A DNA stretch of 64,000 bases from Nitzschia sp. pyKryTriq1 (lineage: Eukaryota; Bacillariophyta; Bacillariophyceae; Bacillariales; Bacillariaceae): positions 4,677,680 to 4,741,679 of the forward strand of contig OY101115.1 of NCBI GenBank assembly GCA_956465555.1, given 5' to 3'. The stretch's first letter is position 1, and each line of letters starts with the position of its first letter. The notes beneath the pieces are model-generated. The model saw only the letters and a list, made by a program, of their open reading frames with translations. It was not told where the DNA came from and did no database searches. The position numbers and the translations under genes are program-made. Shown here one piece after another: positions 33,774 to 43,380 of this stretch.

Positions 33774-34441
33774 CGCCGCTGGTGCTGGTGCATCTAATGA
33801 TGGTCTACTACTAGTACTACTGGTGCCAGGACGACATGCCAAAATACTACTACTAGACGACGGCGAGGAGGACCACCACGAAGACGACCGACCGACCGAG
33901 TTCCTCTTGTTTCTTCGAAGAAGTATAGTACAACCAGCATTCCAACAAGTTGTTGTTGTTGTTGTTATCTTTCTTACACTACTACTACTGCTACTGCTAG
34001 TAGTACAATTATTAGTGGTAGTCTATGGTGTTTTGAAGAAGTATTTCAACCCCATCGAACGTCATACGTCATCCCGACCAAAAAAGCCAACGGTACCGTA
34101 CCACCACCAGTAGTTGGTGGAGAACCATGGACGTCTCTGCTTTGCTTGCTACTAGTAGCCACTTGTATGGTTCAGAATGTCTCGCACGTGTCGCCCATGT
34201 ATTTCTCCGAGGACAAATAATTCCCAGGCGAAAAAAGTCATGCGGTTCGCTCGTTCACAAAAACGAGTCGTGGTAGAAATTAATGATAACGAAACACATC
34301 ATGATCATCGCAACACAAACCACCACAAGAACGTATTATTAAGCAAGCACAATCAACAACAGCCGTACCATAATCATCACCATATCCCAGCACGTGCCGA
34401 TGTTTGCCCGTGCTCTCATGAGCTAGCACTACTGCCGGCGA
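33774..34441. other. Spacer
   Basis: GTT and CTA runs. A plus-strand frame from ATG 34177 is open to 34662, but it runs antisense into the frame called at 34442-34973 and has His/Asn-rich, repeat-like composition. Confidence 0.4.
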
Positions 34442-34973
34442 TCAATCCTCGAGTGTGGACGAGAACCAAAGACAGTCTTGGAGTAGGCCTCCGCCGCTAT
34501 ACCAAAGGCGGGGGGGGGGGTCCTTGTTCCTTTTCTTCTGCTTTCGGGGGACTTCCACAAATTCACCCTTGTCATCAAGGTTTGCTCTTTTCTTGGCAGA
34601 TAAGTAGTAGTAGTCTCCAAAGAGAGCGTCGTCGTTATGTTTTCGATAATCCACAAACTTAGTACGCTTCCCCTCGATGATGTTGTTGTTCTCGTCAAAA
34701 TCGGCTTCTGGATCTACCAGAGTAGTAGTAGTAGTAGTAGTAGTAGAGTGACCACTAATAGCGCTTTGCGTTTTGTTGCGTAGTAGTCGACGACGCTTAC
34801 GCTTCTTGGTCTTCTTGCGACGAGGTGCTGCTGCCACCACCGTCCCCGTCCGAGAGTGCGCTGCAAATTCCTCGCTCTTGTCGATCTTCTTGAGGTCGAC
34901 GGACGACACAGCGAGTAGCGAAGCTTGGCTGGACCGCATAGATGATTCGTCGCTCCTGCCTATCATCACCACC
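34442..34973 (-). CDS. Basic hypothetical protein, model incomplete
   Basis: A minus-strand open frame; the first ATG in it is at about 34973 (MVVMIGRSDESSM). It contains RRKKTKKRKRRR, which looks like a nuclear or nucleolar localisation signal, then Thr repeats, then an ordinary-looking acidic and aromatic stretch (DPEADFDENNNI, TKFVDYRKHNDDAL, GDYYYLSAKKRANL). The 3' part crosses 11 consecutive G bases at 34510-34520, so the true C-terminus is uncertain. Upstream on the same strand near 35100-35160 another frame (SPDASRYYSDFDDENNEG) also looks coding and could be an earlier exon, but I could not build a clean splice. Function unknown. Confidence 0.4.
34510..34520. repeat. Run of 11 G
   Basis: Homopolymer inside the doubtful coding frame. 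Prone to length error or slippage. Confidence 0.95.
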
Positions 34974-35209
34974 ATGTTTCTCCTGGCCTTGGCGTTCTCG
35001 TCGGCGTCGTTGTTGTTGTTGTTGTTGTTCAAAAGGATGAGTTTTCGTCAAACAATATACTAGTAGTAGACTGTAGTAGCCCTCGTTGTTTTCGTCATCA
35101 AAGTCCGAATAGTACCGACTGGCATCGGGGGAACGCCGCCACCGTATCCGCCTTGTTGTTGGAAAAAGTCAGTCAGTCTTCACCCGAATAAAAGGCGGTA
35201 CATACTAAT

Positions 35210-36159
35210 AATGGATCATCATCATCATCACCATCATGGGATTGCTGCGAGGAGACGACGAGCATTATTATTTCTTTACACGACTATCGTCGTAGTACGT
35301 GTACGAGTACTAGTAGTACTGGTGGATATGATGATGATGATGATCATGTTGAGGATGGAAATAAAAGGTTGATTCATGTTCATGTTCATGTTTCGTCATC
35401 ATCTTTCGAATGATGGTTGTTTTGTCATCTTTCGACATCATCTGCGGTATATATGATGGTTGCTTTTGCTTGCTTGCTTGCTTGCTTGCTCGCTTGGTCG
35501 TTTGCTCGCTTGCTCGCTTGTTTTGTATTGCATTGCATTGCATTGCGCAAATTTTCGGAGGCAAATTTCATGACGATGATGATGATGATGCGATGATGAC
35601 GCACGTGATGTGGTATGGGCAAAGATACTGTACTGGTACCGGCGTACCGACCTACCAGCGGGTACCCGTACCAATTGTACATTCTTCTTTGAGCTTGCAT
35701 TCCGATGAGTCGTCGTCGTCCAGTCAGTCTGTCGTCAGGAAGACGAACGAAAAGGAACATGGGAGCGAGCAGCGAGGGGCGGGATGTACCTGGTACTGGT
35801 ACAGTACTGGTACAGAGTTGTACTGTACAGAAATAATACAACACAGGATGCTGTACGTAAAGTACAGTACGCCCGACTACGCATGCAGCGTCGAAGCAGC
35901 AAGGAAGGAAAAGCAAGATGAATATAATATGAGCGCCGTGCATGCTGCTATGGCGTTGCGGTTTTGTTTTGCTGTTCTACCACAGTCTACAGTGTAATAC
36001 TCTCTCCTCCCATCACGCGGTGCATTATTGTCCTCTTCGAGTTTCGAGTCGTCGTCGTCGTCGTCGTCCTCTTTGACAGTAGAAATACACATACTCGTAC
36101 AAGACATATTATATTATACTATATTATAATATTATTATATTATTATAATATACAAGAAG
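35210..36159. other. Spacer upstream of the phosphatase
   Basis: TTGC and CATTG tetra/pentanucleotide runs near 35460-35550, GTAC/ACCGGT-rich sequence, and a strongly AT-rich TATTATAAT stretch at about 36108-36152, just before the phosphatase ATG. No gene seen. Confidence 0.5.
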
Positions 36160-37379
36160 ATGTTGTTGTTGGACGTGGATGCTTGTATCGCCACCCTACA
36201 ATCGGGCGAATGCGTCTCGGAACGTGAATTGCGACAATTGTGCCAATACGTGAGCGAATTGTTAATGGAAGAAAGTAACGTCCAACCGGTGATTAGTCCC
36301 GTGACGATTGTGGGCGATTTGCACGGCCAATTCTTTGATTTGTTGCATTTGCTGAGCGACAAGGTCGGAGGATGGCCGCCCCGGACTTCGTACGTCTTTT
36401 TGGGAGACTTTGTCGATCGGGGACACAACAGCGTCGAAACATTGTCGCTGCTGCTCTGTCTCAAACTCAAATATCCCGGTCATGTCACATTGTTGCGAGG
36501 GAATCATGAGGTAAGTACATTGGTGATGTATACGGGATGTACTAGTAGTGTTGTACTTGATGTACTGGATGTGCTTGATGTGCTTGATGTGCTTGATGTG
36601 CTTGATGTATTCTCACCGCGACGTATACTCTCTACTCTTGTCATCCTCCTCAACATCATCAACATGAACATCAACATGAACATCATCATCACCAATAATA
36701 GTCACGCCAAATCACTCAAGTGTACGGCTTTTACGATGAATGTTTACGTAAATATGGCAATGCCAGTGTCTGGAGACATTGCGTCCAATGCTTTGATTGT
36801 TTCGGTCTGGCCGCCTTGATTGATGAAGCGATACTTTGTGTCCATGGCGGACTCTCGCCGGATGTCCGGACGCTGGATCAAGTCCGTGCCATTGATCGGA
36901 ATCAAGAAATCCCCCATGAGGGTGCCTTTTGCGATTTGGTATGGAGCGATCCGGAAGATATTTCGAATAGTTGGCAATTATCGCCGCGCGGTGCCGGATA
37001 TTTATTTGGCAAGCGCGTCACCGATGAATTCCATCACGTCAATTCGTTACAATTCATGGCCCGGGCCCATCAATTGGTCATGGAAGGACGAAAGTATCAT
37101 TTCGATCAACGATTAGTCACAGTGTGGAGTGCACCCAATTATTGTTATCGATGTGGCAATGTCGCGGCCATTTTGGAAATTGGTGGTGGTGGTAATGGTA
37201 GTAGTAATGTTGGAAATGATGGTAATGACGACGACGACGACGACAACAACATTTTTATTCAGAATGAAGGATTTCCGGGATCCATTCCGCAACGATTTCA
37301 ATTCTTTCAAGAAACGGCCGAAAGTGTCCATGGACCACGAGGAGAAGAACGTGCGCAACTCGTTCCTTACTTTTTGTAA
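36160..37379 (+). CDS. PP6-type serine/threonine phosphatase catalytic subunit
   Basis: Two exons, 36160-36510 and 36702-37379, giving 342 residues. This is a PPP-family metallophosphatase. GDLHGQ, GDFVDRG, LRGNHESRQ (joined across the intron), HGGLSPD and [12 protein letters not shown] provide the two-metal site and substrate loop. Among PP2A-like enzymes it matches the PP6/Sit4 class: EESNVQPV near the N-terminus, [11 protein letters not shown] after the intron, [18 protein letters not shown], and a C-terminus ending PYFL. The PYFL end suggests the PP2A-type regulation of the tail. Usual PP6 length is about 305; the excess is an inserted Gly/Asn/Asp-rich stretch at residues about 290-318, after AAILEI, where the fold normally has a short loop. 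The joined frame restores [19 protein letters not shown]. Confidence 0.95.
36553..36610. repeat. 9-bp repeat in phosphatase intron
   Basis: About five units of GATGTGCTT inside the 191-nt intron 36511-36701. Confidence 0.85.
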
Positions 37380-38483
37380 TCATAATAGTAATAATAATAG
37401 TACTAATACTAATAAAGTAGTAGTACCGTACTACAGTACAGTACAGTACAGTAGTAGCCCTACTACTATTTCTACTACTAGCCCTCGGTACTACTACTAG
37501 TAGTAGCGCTAGTAGTAGTAGTAGTAGTATATCTAGCAATAGCAATATCTATCTATATTCTCTCTACTAGAGAGTAGTAGTAGCTACTACTACTAGGACA
37601 CCTTGCGGCGTTGGAACAAGAACGAGATAGAAACAACGAATTTCATCGTCGTCGGAGTTGCTGCTTTTATTCATTCATTCATTCATGCATGATTTTTTCT
37701 CTCTCATTTATTCATTCATTCATTCATGCAGTGTTCTTGTTCCATCGTGCATTCATGCAGTGGTATTCTTGTTCCATCATTCATTCATTCATTCATGCAG
37801 CATTCTTCTTGCTTCCATCCTTCATGAACGTATCGAGGACACAAGTACATAAAACCGATCCGTTTGACTGGATCTAGATTCAAAGATGGACAACGCGAGA
37901 GCTGATGGGGTATTGCGAGGACGAGTCAGTCGTCTCCGATCCTTGTTGTTGTCCTCCTGCATGCTAGCTAGCTGCTGTCCTTTTTATTGTTGCCCAGTTA
38001 GTAGAAGTATGCTCTACTAGCTTGTCATTAAAGCCATGCAAGAAAGGAGCTGAATTGTTCCATTCATTAAATGTTTGGCGTGATGGACATACCGGATCGA
38101 AGAAACCACTAAGTGGATCGATCCACTACCCATAATCGAGAAACTTCACTCCACTACTACCCAGTTTTGGTTCGGTACGTGTGTACTTCACAGAACAAAT
38201 AATAGATTTACTTCAAGGGTTCTTCATTCTCTCCTTCGCTACGCTGCGAATGCCTGCGAGCGAGTAAAATCCTTCGCCATTTCGACGACGCTTTGCGGCA
38301 GGCTGATGCATGCAGATACTGCCGTAATCGTAGTACACTGGCTACTAGTAGCTAGTCGTAGTCAATGAGACGCAGCGCAAAACAAAACCAAAAAACCTTC
38401 AAGAACTGATTCCACTTCTTTTTCGATCGCATCATCGATAGCAATATCGATACGGATCCATTGAGACGATACAAGAATCATCA
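37380..38483. other. Repeat-rich spacer
   Basis: Starts with CTAGTAG and GTACAGTAC arrays after the phosphatase stop. It also has ATTC-based imperfect repeats at about 37667-37800, where units ending ATTCATGCA recur with GTTCTTGTTCCATC between. No gene seen. Confidence 0.5.
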
Positions 38484-38668
38484 TTGATCTTTGATTGATC
38501 TTTGATTGATCTTTGATTGATCTTTGATTGATCTTTGATTGATCTTTGATTGATCTTTGATTGATCTTTGATTGATCTTTGATTGATCTTTGATTGATCT
38601 TTGATTGATCTTTGATTGATCTTTGATTGATCTTTGATTGATCTTTGATTGATCTTTGATTGATCTTG
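38484..38668. repeat. 11-bp tandem repeat before a secreted-protein gene
   Basis: About 17 nearly perfect units of TTGATCTTTGA. The array ends 55 bases before the ATG at 38724, so it lies in the core promoter or leader. Confidence 0.96.
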
Positions 38669-38723
38669 CTACCTTTGTCATCGTCATCATCTTTGCTTAT
38701 CGTTGCTTATCGTTGCTTATATC

Positions 38724-40695
38724 ATGAAAGTCCAGCACGGCCTCTTGTGGATCTCGTTCGCGGCCGCGGTTGCCATTCTGGCCACTGCCGGAGACGCCGC
38801 GAAGGATGAAGAGTCCTCTGTCGTCGAGCAGCAGCAGCATAAGCAGCAGCATAAGCAGCCGTGGAATTTTCTCCTTCGAGGAGGTTCTGCTGGTGCTGGT
38901 GCTGCTGCTGCTGCTGCTGCTGCCGGAACTTCCTCTAATCTTGACGAGGAGAGGTCCTCTATTGCTCTCGATATGGATCACTTTCTTGATGTCGATCATG
39001 TCGATGTCGATGTCAGCGAGGAGCTACATGAACAAGCCCTTCTACTGCAGGCGGAAGAACAAGAAGGAGGCGAAGGTGACGAGGACCCCCTTGCTGTTGT
39101 TCTTTCCACCCCCCTCGTCAAACAAGAAGAAGGAAGGACCCTTGGTCTTGATCGAGCGCTTCAAACGGGAGTTGCTCTTGGCGGCGAATGTTCTACCACC
39201 TATGTCTGTCAAAGCGGTCTCTTTTGTGTTGTGGGTGTTGATAGGCAGAACGCGTATCCTTCGACATATTTTTGCCAGGATGGTTCAGCTGGCAGCCTCT
39301 GTACCTCAGCCGAACATTGCAAGGCTACTTCTGCGTTCTGCAGCATTGACTTTAGCGATGCCTGGTACAGAAAGAAGTGTACTCAAGGGATAAAAGGAGA
39401 TTCGTGCGCAGCAACATGGGAGTACCCGGACCCTGGTACGCCATCAGGATGTGCCGTCGGCTTTTATTGTGTCAGACCCGGCGGAGACATACCGCGATGG
39501 TTTTGCTATGATGGATCAGCTGGAAGCTTCTGTACCTCAGCCGAACAATGCAATCCGACTACTGCTCCGTTATGCAGAGTGGACTACAGCGATGACTGGC
39601 AAAGAATGAAGTGTAATCAAGGAGTTGCTCTGGGAGGCCAATGTTCCACCTCTGCTCCATGTCTAAGCGGTCTCTTTTGTGTGCAAGACAGTTGGGGGAC
39701 GGGTTTGTGCTACGATGGATCAGCTGGCAGCTTCTGTCATACAAACGAAGACTGCAACCCTACTACTTCTCCGTTCTGCAGCGTGGACTACAGGGATGGT
39801 CACTACAAGTGTACTGAAGGGAAAAAAGGAGACTCGTGCGGAGGAACACTTGGGGAAAGTGGTACGCCATCAGGATGTGCCTCCGGCAATTTTTGTTTAT
39901 ACACTGATAATATCCAACGACAATGGTTGTGCCATGATGGTCCTTTCAACGTTCGTGATCTAGGTTATCGACCCAACGTATTCAATGGCTGGTATGACAT
40001 TGACGATCAGACAGATACATGCCATGCATATTGCCGCTGGGTCGGGAATACGCCTCCTCCTGCCGATTTGGATCCAGGACTATCTACCCCATCCAAATAC
40101 GGCTCGAGCTTTTGGGCCTGTCAAACCTCGAGTTCTATTGAATACAAACTCGTCAACGCCACTGTTGAGAAGACCAAATGCCCGTTTCCCGTGAAGGATG
40201 CTGGTTATAAAAACATCCATACTGGCTGGTACGACATTAACAATGATGGGAAATGCGAAGAGTATTGCCGATGGGTGGGCGATACGGCTGTCCCCAACGA
40301 TCTGGATCCAAGAAGCTACGCAGATTACAATTTCACATTTTCTGGTAGCTTCTGGGCCTGTCACACCTCCAACAAAACTTACGAGCAGCAATTTGCCGAC
40401 CAAACATTTTCAACGATGAAGTGCAAGAGCGGTACTTTGCGGGTCGGTGAATGTGGACCAGGTAAGTTTCAATTCTTGTGTTCGTGGTGCTGGTGTCGCC
40501 TAGCTACTGGTTTGAGCTTCCAGCTACAGCCGCTAATGGAGGACTGACGAGTCGTGTTTGATGATCACCAATACTTCCGCAATACTAATACTTCTGACCC
40601 TTCTTGTTGGCTTTATCGTTCACCTCCCCCTTGTCTCCTCCTTGTATTTTTCTGCTACGGTTCCAGTTGCCGACTGCAACAAACCGAAGCCATAG
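38724..40695 (+). CDS. Secreted modular Cys-rich protein
   Basis: Two exons, 38724-40461 and 40667-40695, giving 588 residues. The N-terminus is a clear signal peptide (hydrophobic LLWISFAAAVAILATAG, then DAA). Residues about 30-150 are acidic and Gln/Ala-rich. From about residue 150, four Cys-rich half-modules alternate. Type one has GG(E/Q)CST, SGLFC and C-DGSAGS-C; type two has KGDSC, TPSGCA and FYC/NFC. From about 404 to 545, two copies of another module follow: GWYDI-D, YCRWVG, DLDP and SFWAC-TS. The last exon is only 29 nt and ends GPVADCNKPKP. I know the GWYDI/YCRWVG module from diatom extracellular proteins but not its function. N-glycosylation sites (NFT, NKT) fit secretion. A cell-wall, mucilage or adhesive role is inference. 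Confidence 0.85.
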
Positions 40696-41224
40696 CCACT
40701 AAACTAAGAAATGGCAAATGGTGGAAGAGGTTCTACTGACGCAGATTTCGAGGCACGAGGACACGGCAGCACTAGTGGTGGTACTCCTCACATACATAAA
40801 TCATACATAATCATATAATCCACTATCAGTTAGTAACGTTATAAATTACTATCTATACGAACATTGGAAGGACGAACGCGCCGATTGTCATCCGATGAAT
40901 CAGGCTGGCTGTTGTTTGTTGTTGTTGTTGCCTACTAGATGATACTTCTTATTGCTCTGATGTTGACAACCCCAACGATCATATGACGATCGCAACGTCG
41001 CATCGATTGTGGCAACATGGCAATTACAAAAGGCTTCCAACAGTATCACAGGCAACATCGAGCAACGATTGCACGTACTGTAAGAATGATGATGGTGCTG
41101 ATATTCGAGCCCAAGAAGTTTCAGCCCCGGCGCGAGGAGGAGTCAGCCATTTATGTGTGTAAACACATAGAGACTAGCAAGAAAGAACGCGTGGAGAGTC
41201 GATCGATAATCAACCATGAAATCA
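40696..41224. other. Spacer
   Basis: No gene seen. GTT run near 40915. Confidence 0.5.
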
Positions 41225-41509
41225 TCAGCGAAAGCAACACTCTTCTGATTCCTTGCGAGCCCTCCTCTCAGCATCGTCTTTCGACCTCAAATTGTTGTAG
41301 TCTCCTCTTACTAGAGTACCGTAGTAGCTCTTTCCACCACCAACGATGGATGCGACGAATAAAGTCTTTGTGAATTTGCTCGATATCATCCTATAAAAAT
41401 CCGATGCTGTCGTATCAATTGTGGAACTTGGAAGCTCATCTAACTTGTTGATCGAAGAGACAAACGACGTTGGAAAGAGTAATAATACTACAGCAATGAA
41501 AATACGCAT
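41225..41509 (-). CDS. Possible small secreted peptide
   Basis: From ATG 41509 the minus strand encodes 94 residues starting MRIFIAVVLLLFPTSFVSS, a textbook-like signal peptide. After it comes a hydrophilic chain with a Lys/Arg/Glu-rich end and a terminal ECCFR. No family is recognised. The frame is open further upstream, but the extension is not convincing. The gene call rests on the signal peptide alone. Confidence 0.35.
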   Translation of the reverse strand: MRIFIAVVLLLFPTSFVSSINKLDELPSSTIDTTASDFYRMISSKFTKTLFVASIVGGGKSYYGTLVRGDYNNLRSKDDAERRARKESEECCFR

Positions 41510-42006
41510 TCGACTGGCGATGAATGCAGAAGCAATGACAAGATGAAAATAATAATGTACTACTACTACTCTAGTAGTTTGAAAGATTATTGGCACGAGC
41601 TGATTCATCGCTTCGTTCCGAATTGAAGGGTCGTGCAAACGCCGACATCACCAACATAAGGCCCTGGGGCATTATTAATTTCAGACGAATCTTACTTATA
41701 GCCCAGCATCGAGCAATAGGAAAGTGAAGATATTACATATGCCCACATGCATTTCTTACGATCTATTAATTGACGAAAATGGATAGGTCATTGAAGTTGA
41801 GCAAGACTGAAACTCACATCATCTACTTTTTTTCATGATAGTATTATTTTTGTTTCAACGGCTTCTCGCTTTGCTTTCCGACCGAAGGAATAGTTCTGAC
41901 GCATACTACAACACACAATATCACATCATCCGCATCAACAACATATAAAGCGACACCTTCACCAACCAACAACTTAACCCAACAATCACAAACATCCAAC
42001 ACCACC
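41510..42006. other. Spacer
   Basis: No gene seen. The last 100 bases are AC-rich and probably the leader of the next gene. Confidence 0.45.
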
Positions 42007-42594
42007 ATGACTTTGAAACGAAATGGCATCAGCGATGATTCACCAGCACTTGTACTACACGGCTTCCTCAATCAGCTGCTGGTGGTCGAAAAGCAGGCCG
42101 TCGAGGACGTCTCGTCAGTACCAGTGGTCGAAGATAATGCCCGATCGCATGGAACGGAAGAGTTTCACGACAGTTTCTCTCGCAGGCCACCTACGCCATC
42201 CAACAGTTTCCTCAAACGTCAACTATTAGCTCGATGGGATGATTCGTTTGAATTGTCAGAACGAAGTCCGGGCTCTACTACTACGACTTCTCCTCTCGAT
42301 AGTCAGCACAACAAGCACTACTACCAGCATCACCACCTGCAGCAGCAGCAGCACCAAAAGACGGCGTCACCGGCATCCTTATTCTCTCCGAACAGTGTCA
42401 TGACTCTGGAAAAACTCGTGGCAATCTCTTCTTCGAATCGGCGGAAGGCGACGACGACGAAGGTGGAACATGAAGAAGAAGGACTGTCGAGAAAGGGTCA
42501 AAACAAGAACAACAACAAACATGGTCATTCTACTTCTACCTCTACTACTAGTACAGCGGACATATTGAAGGCGTTACCGTTGGATAATATTTAG
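42007..42594 (+). CDS. Disordered hypothetical protein
   Basis: A 195-residue single-exon frame starting in a good CACCATGA context after an AC-rich leader. The first 80 residues (ALVLHGFLNQLLVVEKQAVEDV, SFLKRQLLARWDDSF) have mixed composition with short helices. The rest is Ser/Thr/His/Gln-rich, with a possible helix MTLEKLVAISSSNRRK and a C-terminal DILKALPLDNI. No known domain, signal peptide or membrane helix. Normal codon-like composition in the first half and the leader argue for a real gene. Confidence 0.55.
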   Translation: MTLKRNGISDDSPALVLHGFLNQLLVVEKQAVEDVSSVPVVEDNARSHGTEEFHDSFSRRPPTPSNSFLKRQLLARWDDSFELSERSPGSTTTTSPLDSQHNKHYYQHHHLQQQQHQKTASPASLFSPNSVMTLEKLVAISSSNRRKATTTKVEHEEEGLSRKGQNKNNNKHGHSTSTSTTSTADILKALPLDNI

Positions 42595-43380
42595 AGAAAT
42601 ACTGCCCGTCATACTGATTTAAAACAAGGGAGTCTTACTACTAGAGAGACTATACTCATTTTGACGTCGAGCAACGCCGCCCCTCTACTACTACTAGTTA
42701 GTAATGAAGATCGATTAGTAGTCGAGTAGACGACCAGGGCTACCCGGAGACTAGTCTACTAGTAGAGTACTCTACTCTACTAGCCTACTCTAGAGAGTAG
42801 AACTCCAAAGACTTGTCGGCTCGAACTCTTTACAGGGCGATTAGATAGGAGTACTACTAGTAGTAGTAGTAAACAGCTCTACTTCTTCTACTCTACTACT
42901 AGTAGAGTACTTTTTGGTAGCAATTCTACGAAAATTTACTTTCCCGGTTGAAATCTGAATAGTATCAACCTCTACTTGACTTCGCAAAGATCTACTACTC
43001 TACTACTACTAGAGTAGAGTAGAGTAGAGTAGTAGAATACAAGAGCTACTACTACCCGGAGACTACGGGTACTCCGTGCCGCTAGCTACCAGATAGATAG
43101 CTAGCTCTCTAGTAGTAGAGTAGAACAAGCTAGATAGCTACTGTAGTAGAGTGGATCTAAAGACTGTCGACTCGAACTCTTTTTCAGAGCTACTACCACT
43201 GCTACTAGTAGATAAACTTTACTTTCGACTTGTTCCTTTAATGTTACATTTGCTCTCGTCGATGACTGGGTATGTATGTATGTATGTATGTCTGCATGTA
43301 CTCGTTGTTTGTTTGTTTGTTTGTTTGTTTCCATCGTTCGTTCGTTCGTTCGTCAATTCATTGTTTCATTCGTTCTTGTT
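42595..43380. other. Spacer with imperfect internal duplication
   Basis: CTACTAGTAG-rich. An imperfect copy of AAAGACTTGTCGGCTCGAAC (near 42806) recurs near 43160, about 350 bases on. GTAT, GTTT and CGTT tetranucleotide arrays occupy 43269-43354, just downstream of the large minus-strand gene. Confidence 0.55.
43269..43354. repeat. Three adjacent tetranucleotide arrays
   Basis: GTAT, GTTT and CGTT microsatellites follow each other. Confidence 0.9.

Noticed and set aside
34177-34662. 161-residue plus-strand frame
   Set aside because: His/Asn-rich, overlaps the better minus-strand frame antisense and crosses the run of 11 G.
38484-38668. CRISPR-like array
   Set aside because: Units are 11 bp and contiguous with no unique spacers; it is a minisatellite.
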